Source: Pseudomonas sp. ANT_H4 (GTDB taxonomy: Bacteria > Pseudomonadota > Gammaproteobacteria > Pseudomonadales > Pseudomonadaceae). From it: 64,000 nucleotides of DNA. This document shows, piece after piece, positions 50,612-59,638 of this stretch (positions within the stretch are counted from its first letter, which is position 1; each line of letters opens with the position of its first letter). A program made the position numbers and the translations under genes. The notes beneath the pieces were generated by a model that saw nothing but the letters and a program-made list of their open reading frames with translations, was not told the origin of the DNA and searched no databases. The DNA lies in the NCBI RefSeq assembly GCF_008369295.1, contig NZ_VOBG01000025.1, positions 1-64,000 of the forward strand. Reading direction: 5' to 3'.

Positions 50612-51088
50612 TTAATCGAGCGGCACGTCCAGGCTCACCTTCACCCGGTCCATCACCACGATGCTGCGAAACCATTTGATGTTGCGGTTCTCATAGAACA
50701 ACTGTCGCGCCAGGGTTTCGTAGGCCTTCATGGTTTCCACCACAACCACCAGCATGAAGTCGGCGTCGCCAGTGACGTAATAGCACTGCTGCACTTGAGG
50801 GATCGACATCTGCGCCTTGAGCACGTCGAGGTCTTCGATGTGGGTTCGTTCGGCATGCACCTCCACCAGGATGGTGATGGGCTTGCCCACCGCCTCCTGA
50901 TTCACCACTGCCGTATTGGCAGTGATCGCCCCGCTCTGCTCCATGCGCTTGATCCGCCGTTGCACCGCAGCGGTAGACAGGCTGACCTGCTCGCCAATCA
51001 CCCGCAGAGCCGTGGTGTTGTCATGCTGCAGGTGCTTGAGGATCGCCAGGTCGAAGGCATCGAGGGGTGGTTGTAGGTTGACGGGCAT
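50612..51088 (-). CDS. Lrp/AsnC-family transcriptional regulator
   Basis: The start at 51088 (MPVNLQPPLDAFDLAILKHL) is chosen as it begins the helix-turn-helix domain (LRVIGEQVSLSTAAVQRRIK, residues 30-50). The rest is the RAM effector domain (ITILVEVHAERTHIEDLDVL, VQQCYYVTGDADFMLVVVVE, IKWFRSIVVMDRVKVSLDVP). It likely senses an amino acid and controls the divergent EamA exporter, a common regulator-exporter arrangement. Confidence 0.9.
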   Translation of the reverse strand: MPVNLQPPLDAFDLAILKHLQHDNTTALRVIGEQVSLSTAAVQRRIKRMEQSGAITANTAVVNQEAVGKPITILVEVHAERTHIEDLDVLKAQMSIPQVQQCYYVTGDADFMLVVVVETMKAYETLARQLFYENRNIKWFRSIVVMDRVKVSLDVPLD

Positions 51089-51196
51089 CAGGGCAGACCT
51101 TGGGGTGAGAAAATTTCTCATAAGATGCCGCAAAACAGAGCAAACGTCTCACAGCAAAAGCAATATATTCCCACCTTGATTTCCCCCCTCTCTTGT

Positions 51197-52102
51197 ATGA
51201 ATCGTCTTCGCGAGGACAGCGTGTCTAAAGGTGTTGCTCTATCGGTATTGGCCTCGGTGTTGTTTGCCGTGATGTATTACTTCACATCCTTGCTCACACC
51301 CTTGAGTGGCCTGGAGATTTTTGGTTGGCGGATGCTGCTGACAGTGCCGTGCATGACCGTGTTCATGGCAGTCAGCGGCGAATGGCGACGGGTGCTGGAG
51401 TTGGTCCGACTGCTGGCGGGCAAACCTCGGCTGATCGGAGGGATTTTGTTGTCTTCGGTATTGCTTGGGGTGCAGCTGTGGCTGTTCATGTGGGCGCCGC
51501 TCAACGGCCGCAGCCTGGATGTGTCCCTCGGTTACTTCCTGCTGCCGTTGACCATGGTCCTGACCGGTCGCCTGGTGTATGGCGAACGGCTGTCACGCCT
51601 GCAACAGATTGCGGTATTTTTTGCCGCCGCAGGCGTACTCAACGAACTGTACCAGGTGGGTGGTTTTTCCTGGGCGACACTGTTGGTGATCATTGGTTAC
51701 CCAACCTACTTTGTTCTACGTAAACGGCTGGCTACCGACCATTTGGGCGGGCTGTGGCTCGATATGGCGCTGATGCTGCCGGTGGCGCTGTGGTTTGTGC
51801 AAAGCGGCGAACAGGGCTTTGCGGTGCTGGGTACCCACAAGGGGCTGTACGCGTTGATTCCCATGCTGGGGCTGATCAGTGCAGCAGCGCTGGTGAGCTA
51901 TATCATTGCCAGCCGCTTGTTGGCGTTCAGCCTGTTTGGATTGCTCAGTTATGTGGAACCGGTGCTGTTGCTGGGGGTGGCCCTGTTACTGGGGGAAAGC
52001 ATCGGGCCGGGAGAATGGTTGACGTATATCCCGATCTGGCTGGCGGTGGTGGTGCTGGTGTTTGAAGGGTTCAAGCATTTGGTGCGACAACGCAAAGCCT
52101 GA
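51197..52102 (+). CDS. EamA/RarD-like drug-metabolite exporter
   Basis: From MNRLREDSVSKGVALSVLAS the protein has ten membrane helices in two EamA halves, with RarD-like motifs (VMYYFTSLLTPLSGLEIFGW RMLLT, GVQLWLFMWAPLNGRSLDVS LGYFLLPL and FGLLSYVEPVLLLGVALLLG). The RarD branch is linked to chloramphenicol tolerance, but physiological substrates are mostly unknown. The ribosome site is weak, so a start up to 24 codons earlier is possible. It is divergent from the Lrp-type regulator and convergent with hpd. Confidence 0.85.
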   Translation: MNRLREDSVSKGVALSVLASVLFAVMYYFTSLLTPLSGLEIFGWRMLLTVPCMTVFMAVSGEWRRVLELVRLLAGKPRLIGGILLSSVLLGVQLWLFMWAPLNGRSLDVSLGYFLLPLTMVLTGRLVYGERLSRLQQIAVFFAAAGVLNELYQVGGFSWATLLVIIGYPTYFVLRKRLATDHLGGLWLDMALMLPVALWFVQSGEQGFAVLGTHKGLYALIPMLGLISAAALVSYIIASRLLAFSLFGLLSYVEPVLLLGVALLLGESIGPGEWLTYIPIWLAVVVLVFEGFKHLVRQRKA

Positions 52103-52114
52103 TAACAGGCAAAA

Positions 52115-52152
52115 CAAAGCCCGGCCGAGGAAGTCCTCGACCGGGCTTTTTT
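52115..52152. terminator. Bidirectional terminator between the EamA gene and hpd
   Basis: AAAGCCCGGCCGAGGA and TCCTCGACCGGGCTTT form a stem with A and T runs on either side. Confidence 0.9.
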
Positions 52153-52168
52153 ACAGCCTTGTCATCGA

Positions 52169-53245
52169 TCAGTCAGCGGTCAATACACCACGACGCACCT
52201 GATCACGCTCGATGGATTCGAACAGTGCCTTGAAGTTGCCTTCACCGAACCCGTCATCACCCTTGCGCTGGATAAATTCGAAGAACACCGGCCCCATCAG
52301 GGTTTCCGAGAAGATTTGCAGCAGCAGGCGCCTGTCGCCTGCAACCGACGAACCGTCCAGCAGGATGCCCCGCGCTTGCAGTTGATCCACAGGTTCGCCG
52401 TGGTTTGGCAGGCGACCTTCGAGCATTTCGTAGTAGGTCTGCGGCGGCGCGGTCATGAAGCGCATACCGATCTTCTTCAACTGATCCCAGGTCTTGACCA
52501 GGTCGTCAGTGAGGAAGGCCACGTGCTGGATACCTTCGCCGTTGAACTGCATCAGGAACTCTTCGATCTGCCCGGCGCCCTTGGACGATTCTTCGTTGAG
52601 CGGGATGCGGATCATGCCATCCGGGGCGCTCATGGCCTTGGAGGTCAGGCCGGTGTACTCACCCTTGATATCGAAGTAGCGAGCTTCACGGAAGTTGAAC
52701 AGCTTCTCGTAGAAGTTGGCCCAGTAGGCCATGCGCCCGCGATAGACGTTGTGGGTCAGGTGATCGATGACTTTCAGGCCGGCGCCCGGTGGGTTGCGAT
52801 CAACGCCTTCCAGGTAGACGAAGTCGATGTCATAGATCGAACTGCCCTCGCCGAAACGGTCGATCAGGTACAGCGGCGCACCACCAATGCCTTTGATGGC
52901 TGGCAGGTTCAATTCCATCGGGCCGGTTTCGATATGGATCGGCTGGGCGCCAAGTTCCAGGGCGCGGGCGTAGGCCTGTTGGGCGTTCTTGACCCGGAAC
53001 GCCATGCCGCACACCGACGGGCCATGCTCGGTGGCGAAGTAGGAGGCTACGCTGTTGGGTTCGTTGTTGAGGATCAGATTGATCTCGCCCTGACGGTACA
53101 GGTGCACGTTTTTCGAACGGTGGGTCGCGACTTTGGAAAAGCCCATGATCTCGAAGATCGGCTCAAGGGTGCCAGGGGTCGGCGATGCGAATTCGATGAA
53201 TTCAAAGCCCATCAGGCCCATTGGGTTTTCGTATAAATCTGCCAT
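52169..53245 (-). CDS. hpd: 4-hydroxyphenylpyruvate dioxygenase
   Basis: The 358-residue enzyme (start MADLYENPMGLMGFEFIEFA) is full length. The iron ligands are visible: His in VIDHLTHNVYRGRMAYWANF (about 161), His in GEGIQHVAFLTDDL (about 240), and Glu in MGPVFFEFIQRKGDDGFGEG (about 322). The C-terminal helix GEGNFKALFESIERDQ closes the active site. It converts 4-hydroxyphenylpyruvate to homogentisate in tyrosine catabolism. It is a single-gene unit with a terminator shared with the convergent EamA gene. Confidence 0.96.
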   Translation of the reverse strand: MADLYENPMGLMGFEFIEFASPTPGTLEPIFEIMGFSKVATHRSKNVHLYRQGEINLILNNEPNSVASYFATEHGPSVCGMAFRVKNAQQAYARALELGAQPIHIETGPMELNLPAIKGIGGAPLYLIDRFGEGSSIYDIDFVYLEGVDRNPPGAGLKVIDHLTHNVYRGRMAYWANFYEKLFNFREARYFDIKGEYTGLTSKAMSAPDGMIRIPLNEESSKGAGQIEEFLMQFNGEGIQHVAFLTDDLVKTWDQLKKIGMRFMTAPPQTYYEMLEGRLPNHGEPVDQLQARGILLDGSSVAGDRRLLLQIFSETLMGPVFFEFIQRKGDDGFGEGNFKALFESIERDQVRRGVLTAD

Positions 53246-53518
53246 GGTTTGGCGCCTCATCATCTTCTTAGAATTAACGGATATCGTTAGTTGCCAGCAA
53301 GGATGAGGGCGGCAGGTGGTGCACAGGAGATGCCCCGCACGCTGCGGGCGAGGAAGTCACCATAGATGAGTGGGGACCCGAGTAGCTTCATGGTTGGATC
53401 ATTCTCTTACGGGCGTCTCTGACGGACGAGGCTTGCGTGAATGCAAGCACTTATTCTTGTATGCGTAAACCGATTCTACACAGCGTAACCAAGTTTGTCC
53501 GTATTCCCTATCAAAACC

Positions 53519-53838
53519 CTATGCCCTGGCAGGTGCAAGGGGTTTATTGCACAGATAAATCCCCACCAGGATCACTGCGCCTCCCAGATACATTGGCGCA
53601 GTCAGTTGTTCCCCCAGCAACAGCGCACCACAAATCACTGCCGTCAGCGGATTAAGGGCAATAAACACCCCAGAGCGGGTGGCGCCGATGCGCCGGATGC
53701 CATCGTAGTAACCAATGTAGGCCAGGGCCGATCCCAACACGCCGAGGTACAGCAGGCTCAGCAGTTGTGGCAGATGAATGGCGCCCAGCGCTTCAACCGT
53801 CAGCCTGCCCGTCACAAGGGTGGTGGTTGCAAGCATCA
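53519..53838 (-). pseudogene. EamA-family exporter, C-terminal fragment
   Basis: The minus frame from about 53838 reads LMLATTTLVTGRLTVEALGA, LLSLLYLGVLGSALAYIGYY, RIGATRSGVFIALNPLTAVI and LLLGEQLTAPMYLGGAVILV. These are the last four or five helices of a DMT/EamA exporter, ending in frame. The N-terminal two thirds are missing. The break at about 53838 joins an equally truncated LysR gene facing outward, so one deletion removed both starts. Confidence 0.8.
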
Positions 53839-53844
53839 GCCTTC

Positions 53845-54170
53845 GGGCCTTGTGCGACGACCCGTTTATCCTGACCGAGGCTGGCTCTTCGCAACTGGTA
53901 TCGCGTTTGTTCGTCGGCGCCGGACTCAAGCCGGATATCCGCTATCGCTGCCCGCAGTTGCTCAGCACCCTGGACACCGTGCGCCGTGGCGACGGGGTGA
54001 CCCTGGTCGCCGAGCTGTCGCTGCCCGATACGCCACAACCGGGCTACCTGAAAAAGCCCCTCAAGCCGGCAGTCAAGCGACAGGTTGGGCTGGCGGTGTT
54101 GGATCAACGACAGTCGTCGCCGGCGACGCTGGCTTTTATCCGACTGGCCACACGTATCAATGCTGACTGA
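53845..54170 (+). pseudogene. LysR-family regulator, C-terminal fragment
   Basis: The plus frame reads CDDPFILTEAGSSQLVSRLF, VGAGLKPDIRYRCPQLLSTL, DTVRRGDGVTLVAELSLPDT and ATLAFIRLATRINAD. It is the second half of a LysR substrate-binding domain (PFIL.EAGS...F..AG..P, V..G.GVTLV.E). The DNA-binding domain is missing. It would have been divergent from, and the likely regulator of, the EamA gene on the other side of the deletion. Confidence 0.8.
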
Positions 54171-54292
54171 GCAGGCGCAGATGCGCGGCGCCATCTATCA
54201 TGGCCCTGACCCACACTCTTTTTTGCACGGCTCCTGTTGTCCCGCCCGCCTTTGAGAGCCCTATCGCCGCTACCCGCTACAGGTCCGCGCCA

Positions 54293-55834
54293 ATGCCACT
54301 GACCGTCAAAGGCCCACGAAAAAGCACCACCCGCCACCTGATCACCCTGCTCAGTGGAGTGTTGCCAATTGTGTTCGGCGTAGTGATCCTGTACTTGCAG
54401 GCCGAGCGCACGCTGGAACAAAGCACCGCCGAAACTGCTGGGGAAGCGGTGCGCCAGTTCGACCTGATGCTCGACAACACCGCCCTTGCCGCCCAGGAAC
54501 TGCTGCCGCTGGCCGGTCATGAATGTGACAACCAGACGCAGTTGGCCCTGCGCGAACAGGTCACCCGCCGCCCCTTCGTGCGCGCTACCACCTTGTCGTG
54601 GCAAAAGAGCATTTATTGCAGCTCATTGTTCGGCGGCAATTACGTGTCACCGGTCAATCCGGACGACTACGTCAACGGCCGCCTGTGGTTGATGAATGGC
54701 AATCCGGTGACACCCGACACGGCGTTGCTGGTGTACCGGCTCACGCAAGGCGATCAGGGCGCCTTTGCCTCCATCGACGGCTACCACCTGACGAACGCTT
54801 TGCGCCTGATCAGCCGCTACGCGGACCTGCTGCTGCAGGTCGGGCCCAACTGGCTGGCGTCCGACGGAAAAGTCCATGACACGACCCCCCCTGTGTTTGC
54901 CGTGGCCCATTATCAACTTGACTCCAAACGGTACGTCTACAGCATCGAAGCCGGCATGCCCGAAGGTGAGGTGTGGCGCTACATGGAGGCCCGATATCCG
55001 GCGCTGTTCAGCCTGGTGGTGTTCTTCGGCGTACTGGCGGGCATCCTCGCGCACTGGTTGCAAAAGCGCTCATCCTCCCCTACCCGCGAGCTGCAACGAG
55101 CGTTGGGAGCCAACGAGTTTGTGCCTTACTTCCAGCCGGTCGTTCGCGGCGATACACGCCAATGGGCCGGCTGTGAAGTACTGATGCGCTGGAAGCACCC
55201 CAAGGAAGGCCTGGTGCGTCCTGACCTGTTTATCCCCTTGGCCGAACATTCGGGGCTAATCGTCCCGATGACCCGTGCATTGATGCGCCAGACCGCCGCG
55301 CAGTTGGCGCCACACGCCGATTCATTGATTGCCGGCTTCCATGTGGGCATCAATATCACCGCCAGCCATTGCCACGACCTGGAGCTGGTAGAGGACTGCC
55401 GGGAATTTCTCGCCGCCTTCCCTCCGGGCCAGGTCACGCTGGTGCTGGAGTTGACCGAACGGGAGCTGATCGAGCCCACCGACATCACTCGCCAACTGTT
55501 CGAAGCCCTGCACAACCTGGGAGTCATGATTGCCATTGACGACTTCGGTACCGGCCATTCCAGCCTGGGCTATTTGCGCAACTTCAACGTCGACTACTTG
55601 AAGATCGACCAAAGCTTTGTGGCGATGATCGGGGCCGATGCTCTATCGCGGCATATACTCGACAGCATCATTGAACTGTCCGCCAAGCTTGAGCTGGGCA
55701 TCGTCGCCGAAGGGGTCGAAACAGACGAACAATGCCAGTATCTTGCAGCGCAGGGTGTGGATTTTTTGCAGGGTTATCTGTTTGGGCGACCCATGCCGTG
55801 TGCTGAGTTTATTCAAAGCCTGCACAGCCATTGA
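54293..55834 (+). CDS. c-di-GMP phosphodiesterase with CSS-motif sensor and EAL domain
   Basis: From MPLTVKGPRKSTTRHLITLL the protein has TM1 (about residues 14-34), a periplasmic CSS-motif domain (QKSIYCSSLFGGN), TM2 (about 250-272) and a complete EAL domain: CEVLMRWKHPKEGLVRPDLF, NITASHCHDLE, LELTERELIE, IDDFGTGHSSLGYLRNFNVD, LKIDQSFV, VAEGVET and QGYLFGRPM. The catalytic and metal residues are present. It should degrade c-di-GMP, controlled by periplasmic disulfide chemistry in known CSS enzymes. An in-frame ATG at 54200 is an alternative start. Confidence 0.9.
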   Translation: MPLTVKGPRKSTTRHLITLLSGVLPIVFGVVILYLQAERTLEQSTAETAGEAVRQFDLMLDNTALAAQELLPLAGHECDNQTQLALREQVTRRPFVRATTLSWQKSIYCSSLFGGNYVSPVNPDDYVNGRLWLMNGNPVTPDTALLVYRLTQGDQGAFASIDGYHLTNALRLISRYADLLLQVGPNWLASDGKVHDTTPPVFAVAHYQLDSKRYVYSIEAGMPEGEVWRYMEARYPALFSLVVFFGVLAGILAHWLQKRSSSPTRELQRALGANEFVPYFQPVVRGDTRQWAGCEVLMRWKHPKEGLVRPDLFIPLAEHSGLIVPMTRALMRQTAAQLAPHADSLIAGFHVGINITASHCHDLELVEDCREFLAAFPPGQVTLVLELTERELIEPTDITRQLFEALHNLGVMIAIDDFGTGHSSLGYLRNFNVDYLKIDQSFVAMIGADALSRHILDSIIELSAKLELGIVAEGVETDEQCQYLAAQGVDFLQGYLFGRPMPCAEFIQSLHSH

Positions 55835-56031
55835 TAGCCATCTACCCTCTGAATGAAATATCGTTATTTATACAAACGTCATGATTTACTCTTAACGAAT
55901 TAACTACTACAATTTTTCCTGCCTGTGCAAAACTGACAGGAGGGTCACTTTCGTTGAGTCACCTTAAGGCTCTTGGCTTATAGCTTTGTATGCAGTTGGT
56001 ATCAGCCAAATACACTATTGGAGTACAGATT

Positions 56032-56397
56032 TTGTCCAGACTCGCCGAATTTCGCGCAGCAGAAAAAGCCCTTCAAGAGCAGCTCGCCCAGCTGGAATCC
56101 CTGAAGAACGACGCCGGCCTGAAGAAAGAAATCGAATTCGAAGAAAAGCTTCAAGGCCTGATGAAAACCTACGGCAAGAGCCTGCGTGACATCATCGCCA
56201 TCCTTGATCCAAACCTGGGCAAGTCTGGCATTAAAGTGGCGACCGCACCAAAACAGCGCCGCGCACGCGTGGTCAAGGTCTATCACAACCCGCACACCGG
56301 CGAGTTGATTGAGACCAAAGGCGGCAACCACCGCGGCCTGAAGGCCTGGAAAGAACAGTACGGCGCAGCCACTGTAGATTCCTGGCTTCGCGGCTAG
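56032..56397 (+). CDS. mvaT: MvaT-family H-NS-like nucleoid protein, TTG start
   Basis: The start is the TTG at 56032 (giving MSRLAEFRAAEKALQEQLAQ), preceded by TTGGAGTACAGAT. The ATG at 55990 would add 14 atypical residues. The 121-residue protein has the N-terminal coiled coil (LKKEIEFEEKLQGLMKTYGK), SLRDIIAILDP, a linker and the DNA-binding motif (YHNPHTGELIETKGGNHRGL KAWKEQYG) with the lysine network and AT-pincer GGN. MvaT proteins silence AT-rich horizontally acquired DNA, such as this island. Ends in a clear terminator. Confidence 0.92.
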   Translation: MSRLAEFRAAEKALQEQLAQLESLKNDAGLKKEIEFEEKLQGLMKTYGKSLRDIIAILDPNLGKSGIKVATAPKQRRARVVKVYHNPHTGELIETKGGNHRGLKAWKEQYGAATVDSWLRG

Positions 56398-56413
56398 TAC
56401 AAAGGTACTAATG

Positions 56414-56441
56414 AAAGCCCTGCACCTGCAGGGCTTTTTTG
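56414..56441 (+). terminator. Terminator of the MvaT-type gene
   Basis: AAAGCCCTGCACCTGCAGGGCTTTTTTG. Confidence 0.92.
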
Positions 56442-56621
56442 TTTTGGGGTACTCGCTTTCGAAGAAAAAGCCGTTGCTTGGCGCTTTCGATAATCAACTT
56501 TAAAAAACATTTCATTTTGTAAAAATACCAATAACACCACTCACCCGCAACGCCACGATATAGCCACTAAGTTGCACCCGCTGGCTATCATTGGAAAAAT
56601 CTGACGCTCTAGTCTGAGGGA

Positions 56622-57158
56622 TCAAAGTTTCAGGCTGTCGCGCACAGAATTGACTTCATCCTTGCTCGCGGCATAAGCCTCGGCCTGCCCGGCGTATGAA
56701 AGAACATAAGCCTTATCGGTATCAACAGCCCCCACCAATGTTTGTGACAACACATGCCGGCCGTTTTCGGTGATGACGCAGGTAGTTTCCAGAGCCTCAA
56801 AACGGCTTAATGTTGTCGGATGAATCTTGCTGCAGACGCTTTGATAACCCGTGCGAGCGAAATCCTTCTGGATGGTCTTGCGCATCTCCAGTAGCACACC
56901 CTGCAAATTGACTTTATGCCCGGCCGCAATGGGGGTGCCCGTCAATTCCATGACCATTAGCGTCGTACCGTTTTCATCGTTTTTTATCGCACGCTGACGG
57001 GAAACCGTCGAGGGCTGGGTAGGCGCCTCATCGTCGGGTACGACCTCTTCCACCTGCCAGCCACTGGGCCAGTGAATTTGCGGGTCGGCAGCCAACACAG
57101 CAGTGCTGCCGAGCAACAGGCACAGGATACTCAACAGCGATTTGCGGAATCGGGTCAT
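56622..57158 (-). CDS. Secreted DUF4946-type hypothetical protein
   Basis: The start at 57158 (MTRFRKSLLSILCLLLGSTA) is a signal peptide ending AVLAAD. The mature part begins PQIHWPSGWQVEEVVPDDEA and continues with a beta/alpha domain (TTLMVMELTGTPIAAGHKVN, LLEMRKTIQKDFARTGYQSV) with two cysteines (VCSKIHP, TTCVITE). It is a conserved Pseudomonas periplasmic protein without known function. Divergent from gloA. Confidence 0.8.
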   Translation of the reverse strand: MTRFRKSLLSILCLLLGSTAVLAADPQIHWPSGWQVEEVVPDDEAPTQPSTVSRQRAIKNDENGTTLMVMELTGTPIAAGHKVNLQGVLLEMRKTIQKDFARTGYQSVCSKIHPTTLSRFEALETTCVITENGRHVLSQTLVGAVDTDKAYVLSYAGQAEAYAASKDEVNSVRDSLKL

Positions 57159-57357
57159 TGTGAAAAACACTCGCTGGCCAAGGGACAAAGTTTGAGCCCC
57201 AGCGCACGCTAGCCGCAAGGCCCGCGCGACCTTTTTCATTTGGCGCGGCAGACGGGGCCTGCGTATCATGGACCCGCTGCACGGACGCCTGGCAACCGCA
57301 CACCAAGGGACCGCTCATGTCTTGAGTCGCGTTTGCCCCATTTTTTCTGGAGGGCCC

Positions 57358-57879
57358 ATGAGCCTGCACGAACTGAACACCTTCCCGGGCGTCACCGCCC
57401 AACCGGACACCGCCACCTCGAACTTCGTGTTCAACCACACCATGCTGCGGGTCAAGGACATCACCAAGTCGCTGGACTTCTACACCCGCGTCCTCGGCTT
57501 CTCCTTGGTGGAAAAACGCGATTTCCCAGAGGCTGAATTCAGCCTGTACTTCCTGGCCCTGGTGGAAAAATCCCAGATCCCCGCCGACGCTGCCGAACGC
57601 ACCCAGTGGATGAAGTCGATTCCGGGAATTCTCGAACTGACACACAACCACGGCACTGAAAACGATGCCGACTTCGCCTATCACAACGGTAACACCGACC
57701 CGCGCGGCTTTGGCCATATCTGCATCTCGGTGCCGGACATCGTCACTGCATGCGAGCGCTTCGAAGCGCTGGGCTGCGACTTCCAGAAGCGCCTGACTGA
57801 CGGCCGCATGAAAAGCCTGGCGTTCATCAAGGACCCGGATGCGTACTGGGTCGAAATCATCCAGCCCGCGCCGATGTAA
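57358..57879 (+). CDS. gloA: Lactoylglutathione lyase (glyoxalase I)
   Basis: The start at 57358 (MSLHELNTFPGVTAQPDTAT) follows CTGGAGGGCCC. The 173-residue single-module enzyme has the metal ligands: His in FNHTMLRVKDITKSLDFYTR, Glu in ILELTHNHGTENDADF, His in RGFGHICISVPDI, and Glu in AYWVEIIQP. Its length matches the longer Zn-dependent type. It detoxifies methylglyoxal with glutathione, which fits the nearby gor and ahp genes. Ends in a terminator shared with ahpF. Confidence 0.95.
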   Translation: MSLHELNTFPGVTAQPDTATSNFVFNHTMLRVKDITKSLDFYTRVLGFSLVEKRDFPEAEFSLYFLALVEKSQIPADAAERTQWMKSIPGILELTHNHGTENDADFAYHNGNTDPRGFGHICISVPDIVTACERFEALGCDFQKRLTDGRMKSLAFIKDPDAYWVEIIQPAPM

Positions 57880-57893
57880 ATACTGCCGGCCAT

Positions 57894-57926
57894 AAAAAAC
57901 CCCATGATTGCTCATGGGGTTTTTTA
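57894..57926. terminator. Bidirectional terminator between gloA and ahpF
   Basis: AAAAAACCCCATGA and TCATGGGGTTTTTT form a symmetric stem. Confidence 0.92.
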
Positions 57927-57941
57927 TTTTCAGGCCAGCCG

Positions 57942-59507
57942 TTATTCCGGAGCAGAGCTGCGAATCAGGTAATCGAAAGCGCTCAGGGACGCTTTGGCGC
58001 CCTCGCCTACCGCAATCACGATCTGCTTGTACGGCACGGTGGTGACGTCGCCGGCAGCAAATATGCCAGGCAGTGAAGTCTCGCCACGGGCGTCAACAAT
58101 GATCTCGCCACGGGGCGACAGCTCAACGGTACCCTTTAGCCAGTCGGTATTGGGCAGCAAGCCGATCTGCACAAAGATACCATCCAGGTCGACGGTCTTG
58201 AAGTCGTCCGAGTTGCGGTCCTTGTACACCAGGCCGATGACTTTCTGGCCATCACCTTTGACTTCACTGGTCAGCGCATTGGTGATCACGTCAACGTTGG
58301 GCAGGCTGTACAGCTTGCGCTGCAATACCGCATCAGCGCGCAGCTTGCTGTCGAATTCCAGCAAGGTGACGTGGCTGACGATACCCGCCAGGTCAATCGC
58401 CGCCTCAACGCCGGAGTTACCGCCGCCAATCACGGCAACACGTTTGCCTTTGAACAGCGGGCCATCACAGTGCGGGCAGAAGCACACACCTTTAGCCTTG
58501 TATTGCTGCTCGCCCGGCACGCCCATTTCACGCCACCTTGCACCGGTCGCCAGGATCACGGTCTTGGATTTGAGGCTGGCACCGCTTTCGAAACGAATTT
58601 CGTGCAACTCACCGGCATTCTTCGCCGGAATCAGTGCGCTGGCACGTTGCAGGTTCATGATGTCGACGTCGTACTGCTTGACGTGTTCTTCCAGGGCACT
58701 GGCCAGCTTCGGCCCTTCGGTTTCCTGGACCGAGATGAAGTTCTCGATGGCCATGGTGTCCAACACCTGACCGCCGAAACGCTCGGCGGCAACACCGGTA
58801 CGAATACCCTTACGAGCGGCGTAGATCGCCGCCGCCGCACCAGCTGGGCCACCGCCGACCACCAGTACGTCAAAGGCTGCCTTGGCGCTGATTTTTTCGG
58901 CCTGTTTTTCGATACCGCTGGTGTCGAGCTTGGCGAGGATTTCTTCCAGACCCATGCGGCCCTGGCCGAAGTTCACACCATTCAAGTAGACGCTCGGCAC
59001 GGCCATGACCTGACGATCATCGACTTCGGCCTGGAACAGCGCGCCGTCGATAGCAACGTGGCGGATGTTCGGGTTGAGCACGGCCATCAGGTTCAGTGCC
59101 TGGACCACGTCCGGGCAGTTCTGGCACGACAGCGAGAAGTAAGTCTCGAAGCTGAACTCGCCTTTCAGGGCGCGGATCTGTTCAATCACTTCGACACTGG
59201 CTTTCGAAGGGTGGCCGCCGACTTGCAGCAGTGCCAACACCAACGAAGTGAATTCATGACCCATGGGGATGCCGGCAAAACGCAGGTTGATATTGGCACC
59301 CGGACGGTTGATGGAGAACGATGGCTTACGCGCATCGGTACCATCGCTGTGCAGGGTAATCAGCGTCGAGAGGCTGCTGACGTCCTGCAACATGGCAAGC
59401 ATTTCCTGGGATTTCGCACCGTCGTCGAGGGAGGCGATGATCTCGATCGGCTGGGTGACCCGTTCCAGGTATGACTTCAACTGAGCTTTAAGATTGGCGT
59501 CCAACAT
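57942..59507 (-). CDS. ahpF: Alkyl hydroperoxide reductase subunit F
   Basis: The 521-residue flavoprotein has an N-terminal double thioredoxin-like domain with the active pair in SLSCQNCPDVVQALNL (about residue 128), a linker, the FAD motif VVGGGPAGAAAAIYAARKGI, the second redox pair in CFCPHCDGPLFKGKRV and the NAD motif AVIGGGNSGVEAAIDLAG. A C-terminal FAD motif IFAAGDVTTVPYKQIVIAVG follows. It reduces AhpC with NADH. Downstream of ahpC on the same strand with a terminator between, so it probably has partial readthrough or its own promoter. Confidence 0.97.
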   Translation of the reverse strand: MLDANLKAQLKSYLERVTQPIEIIASLDDGAKSQEMLAMLQDVSSLSTLITLHSDGTDARKPSFSINRPGANINLRFAGIPMGHEFTSLVLALLQVGGHPSKASVEVIEQIRALKGEFSFETYFSLSCQNCPDVVQALNLMAVLNPNIRHVAIDGALFQAEVDDRQVMAVPSVYLNGVNFGQGRMGLEEILAKLDTSGIEKQAEKISAKAAFDVLVVGGGPAGAAAAIYAARKGIRTGVAAERFGGQVLDTMAIENFISVQETEGPKLASALEEHVKQYDVDIMNLQRASALIPAKNAGELHEIRFESGASLKSKTVILATGARWREMGVPGEQQYKAKGVCFCPHCDGPLFKGKRVAVIGGGNSGVEAAIDLAGIVSHVTLLEFDSKLRADAVLQRKLYSLPNVDVITNALTSEVKGDGQKVIGLVYKDRNSDDFKTVDLDGIFVQIGLLPNTDWLKGTVELSPRGEIIVDARGETSLPGIFAAGDVTTVPYKQIVIAVGEGAKASLSAFDYLIRSSAPE

Positions 59508-59543
59508 ACGGGCGATTTCCTATTAATTCATTTATTACGGTCG

Positions 59544-59582
59544 AAAAAAAACGCCCGAGCGAATCTCGCCCGGGCGTTTTTG
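59544..59582 (-). terminator. Terminator between ahpC and ahpF
   Basis: On the minus strand AAACGCCCGGGCGAGATTCG and the complementary CGGGCGTTTTTTTT form a stem with a T-run. It lies about 57 bp after ahpC. Confidence 0.88.
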
Positions 59583-59638
59583 AGGGCGGTACAGCTTACT
59601 TGGGTGCGGTAAAACCCGCCCTGTAGCGTTTCACAGGT

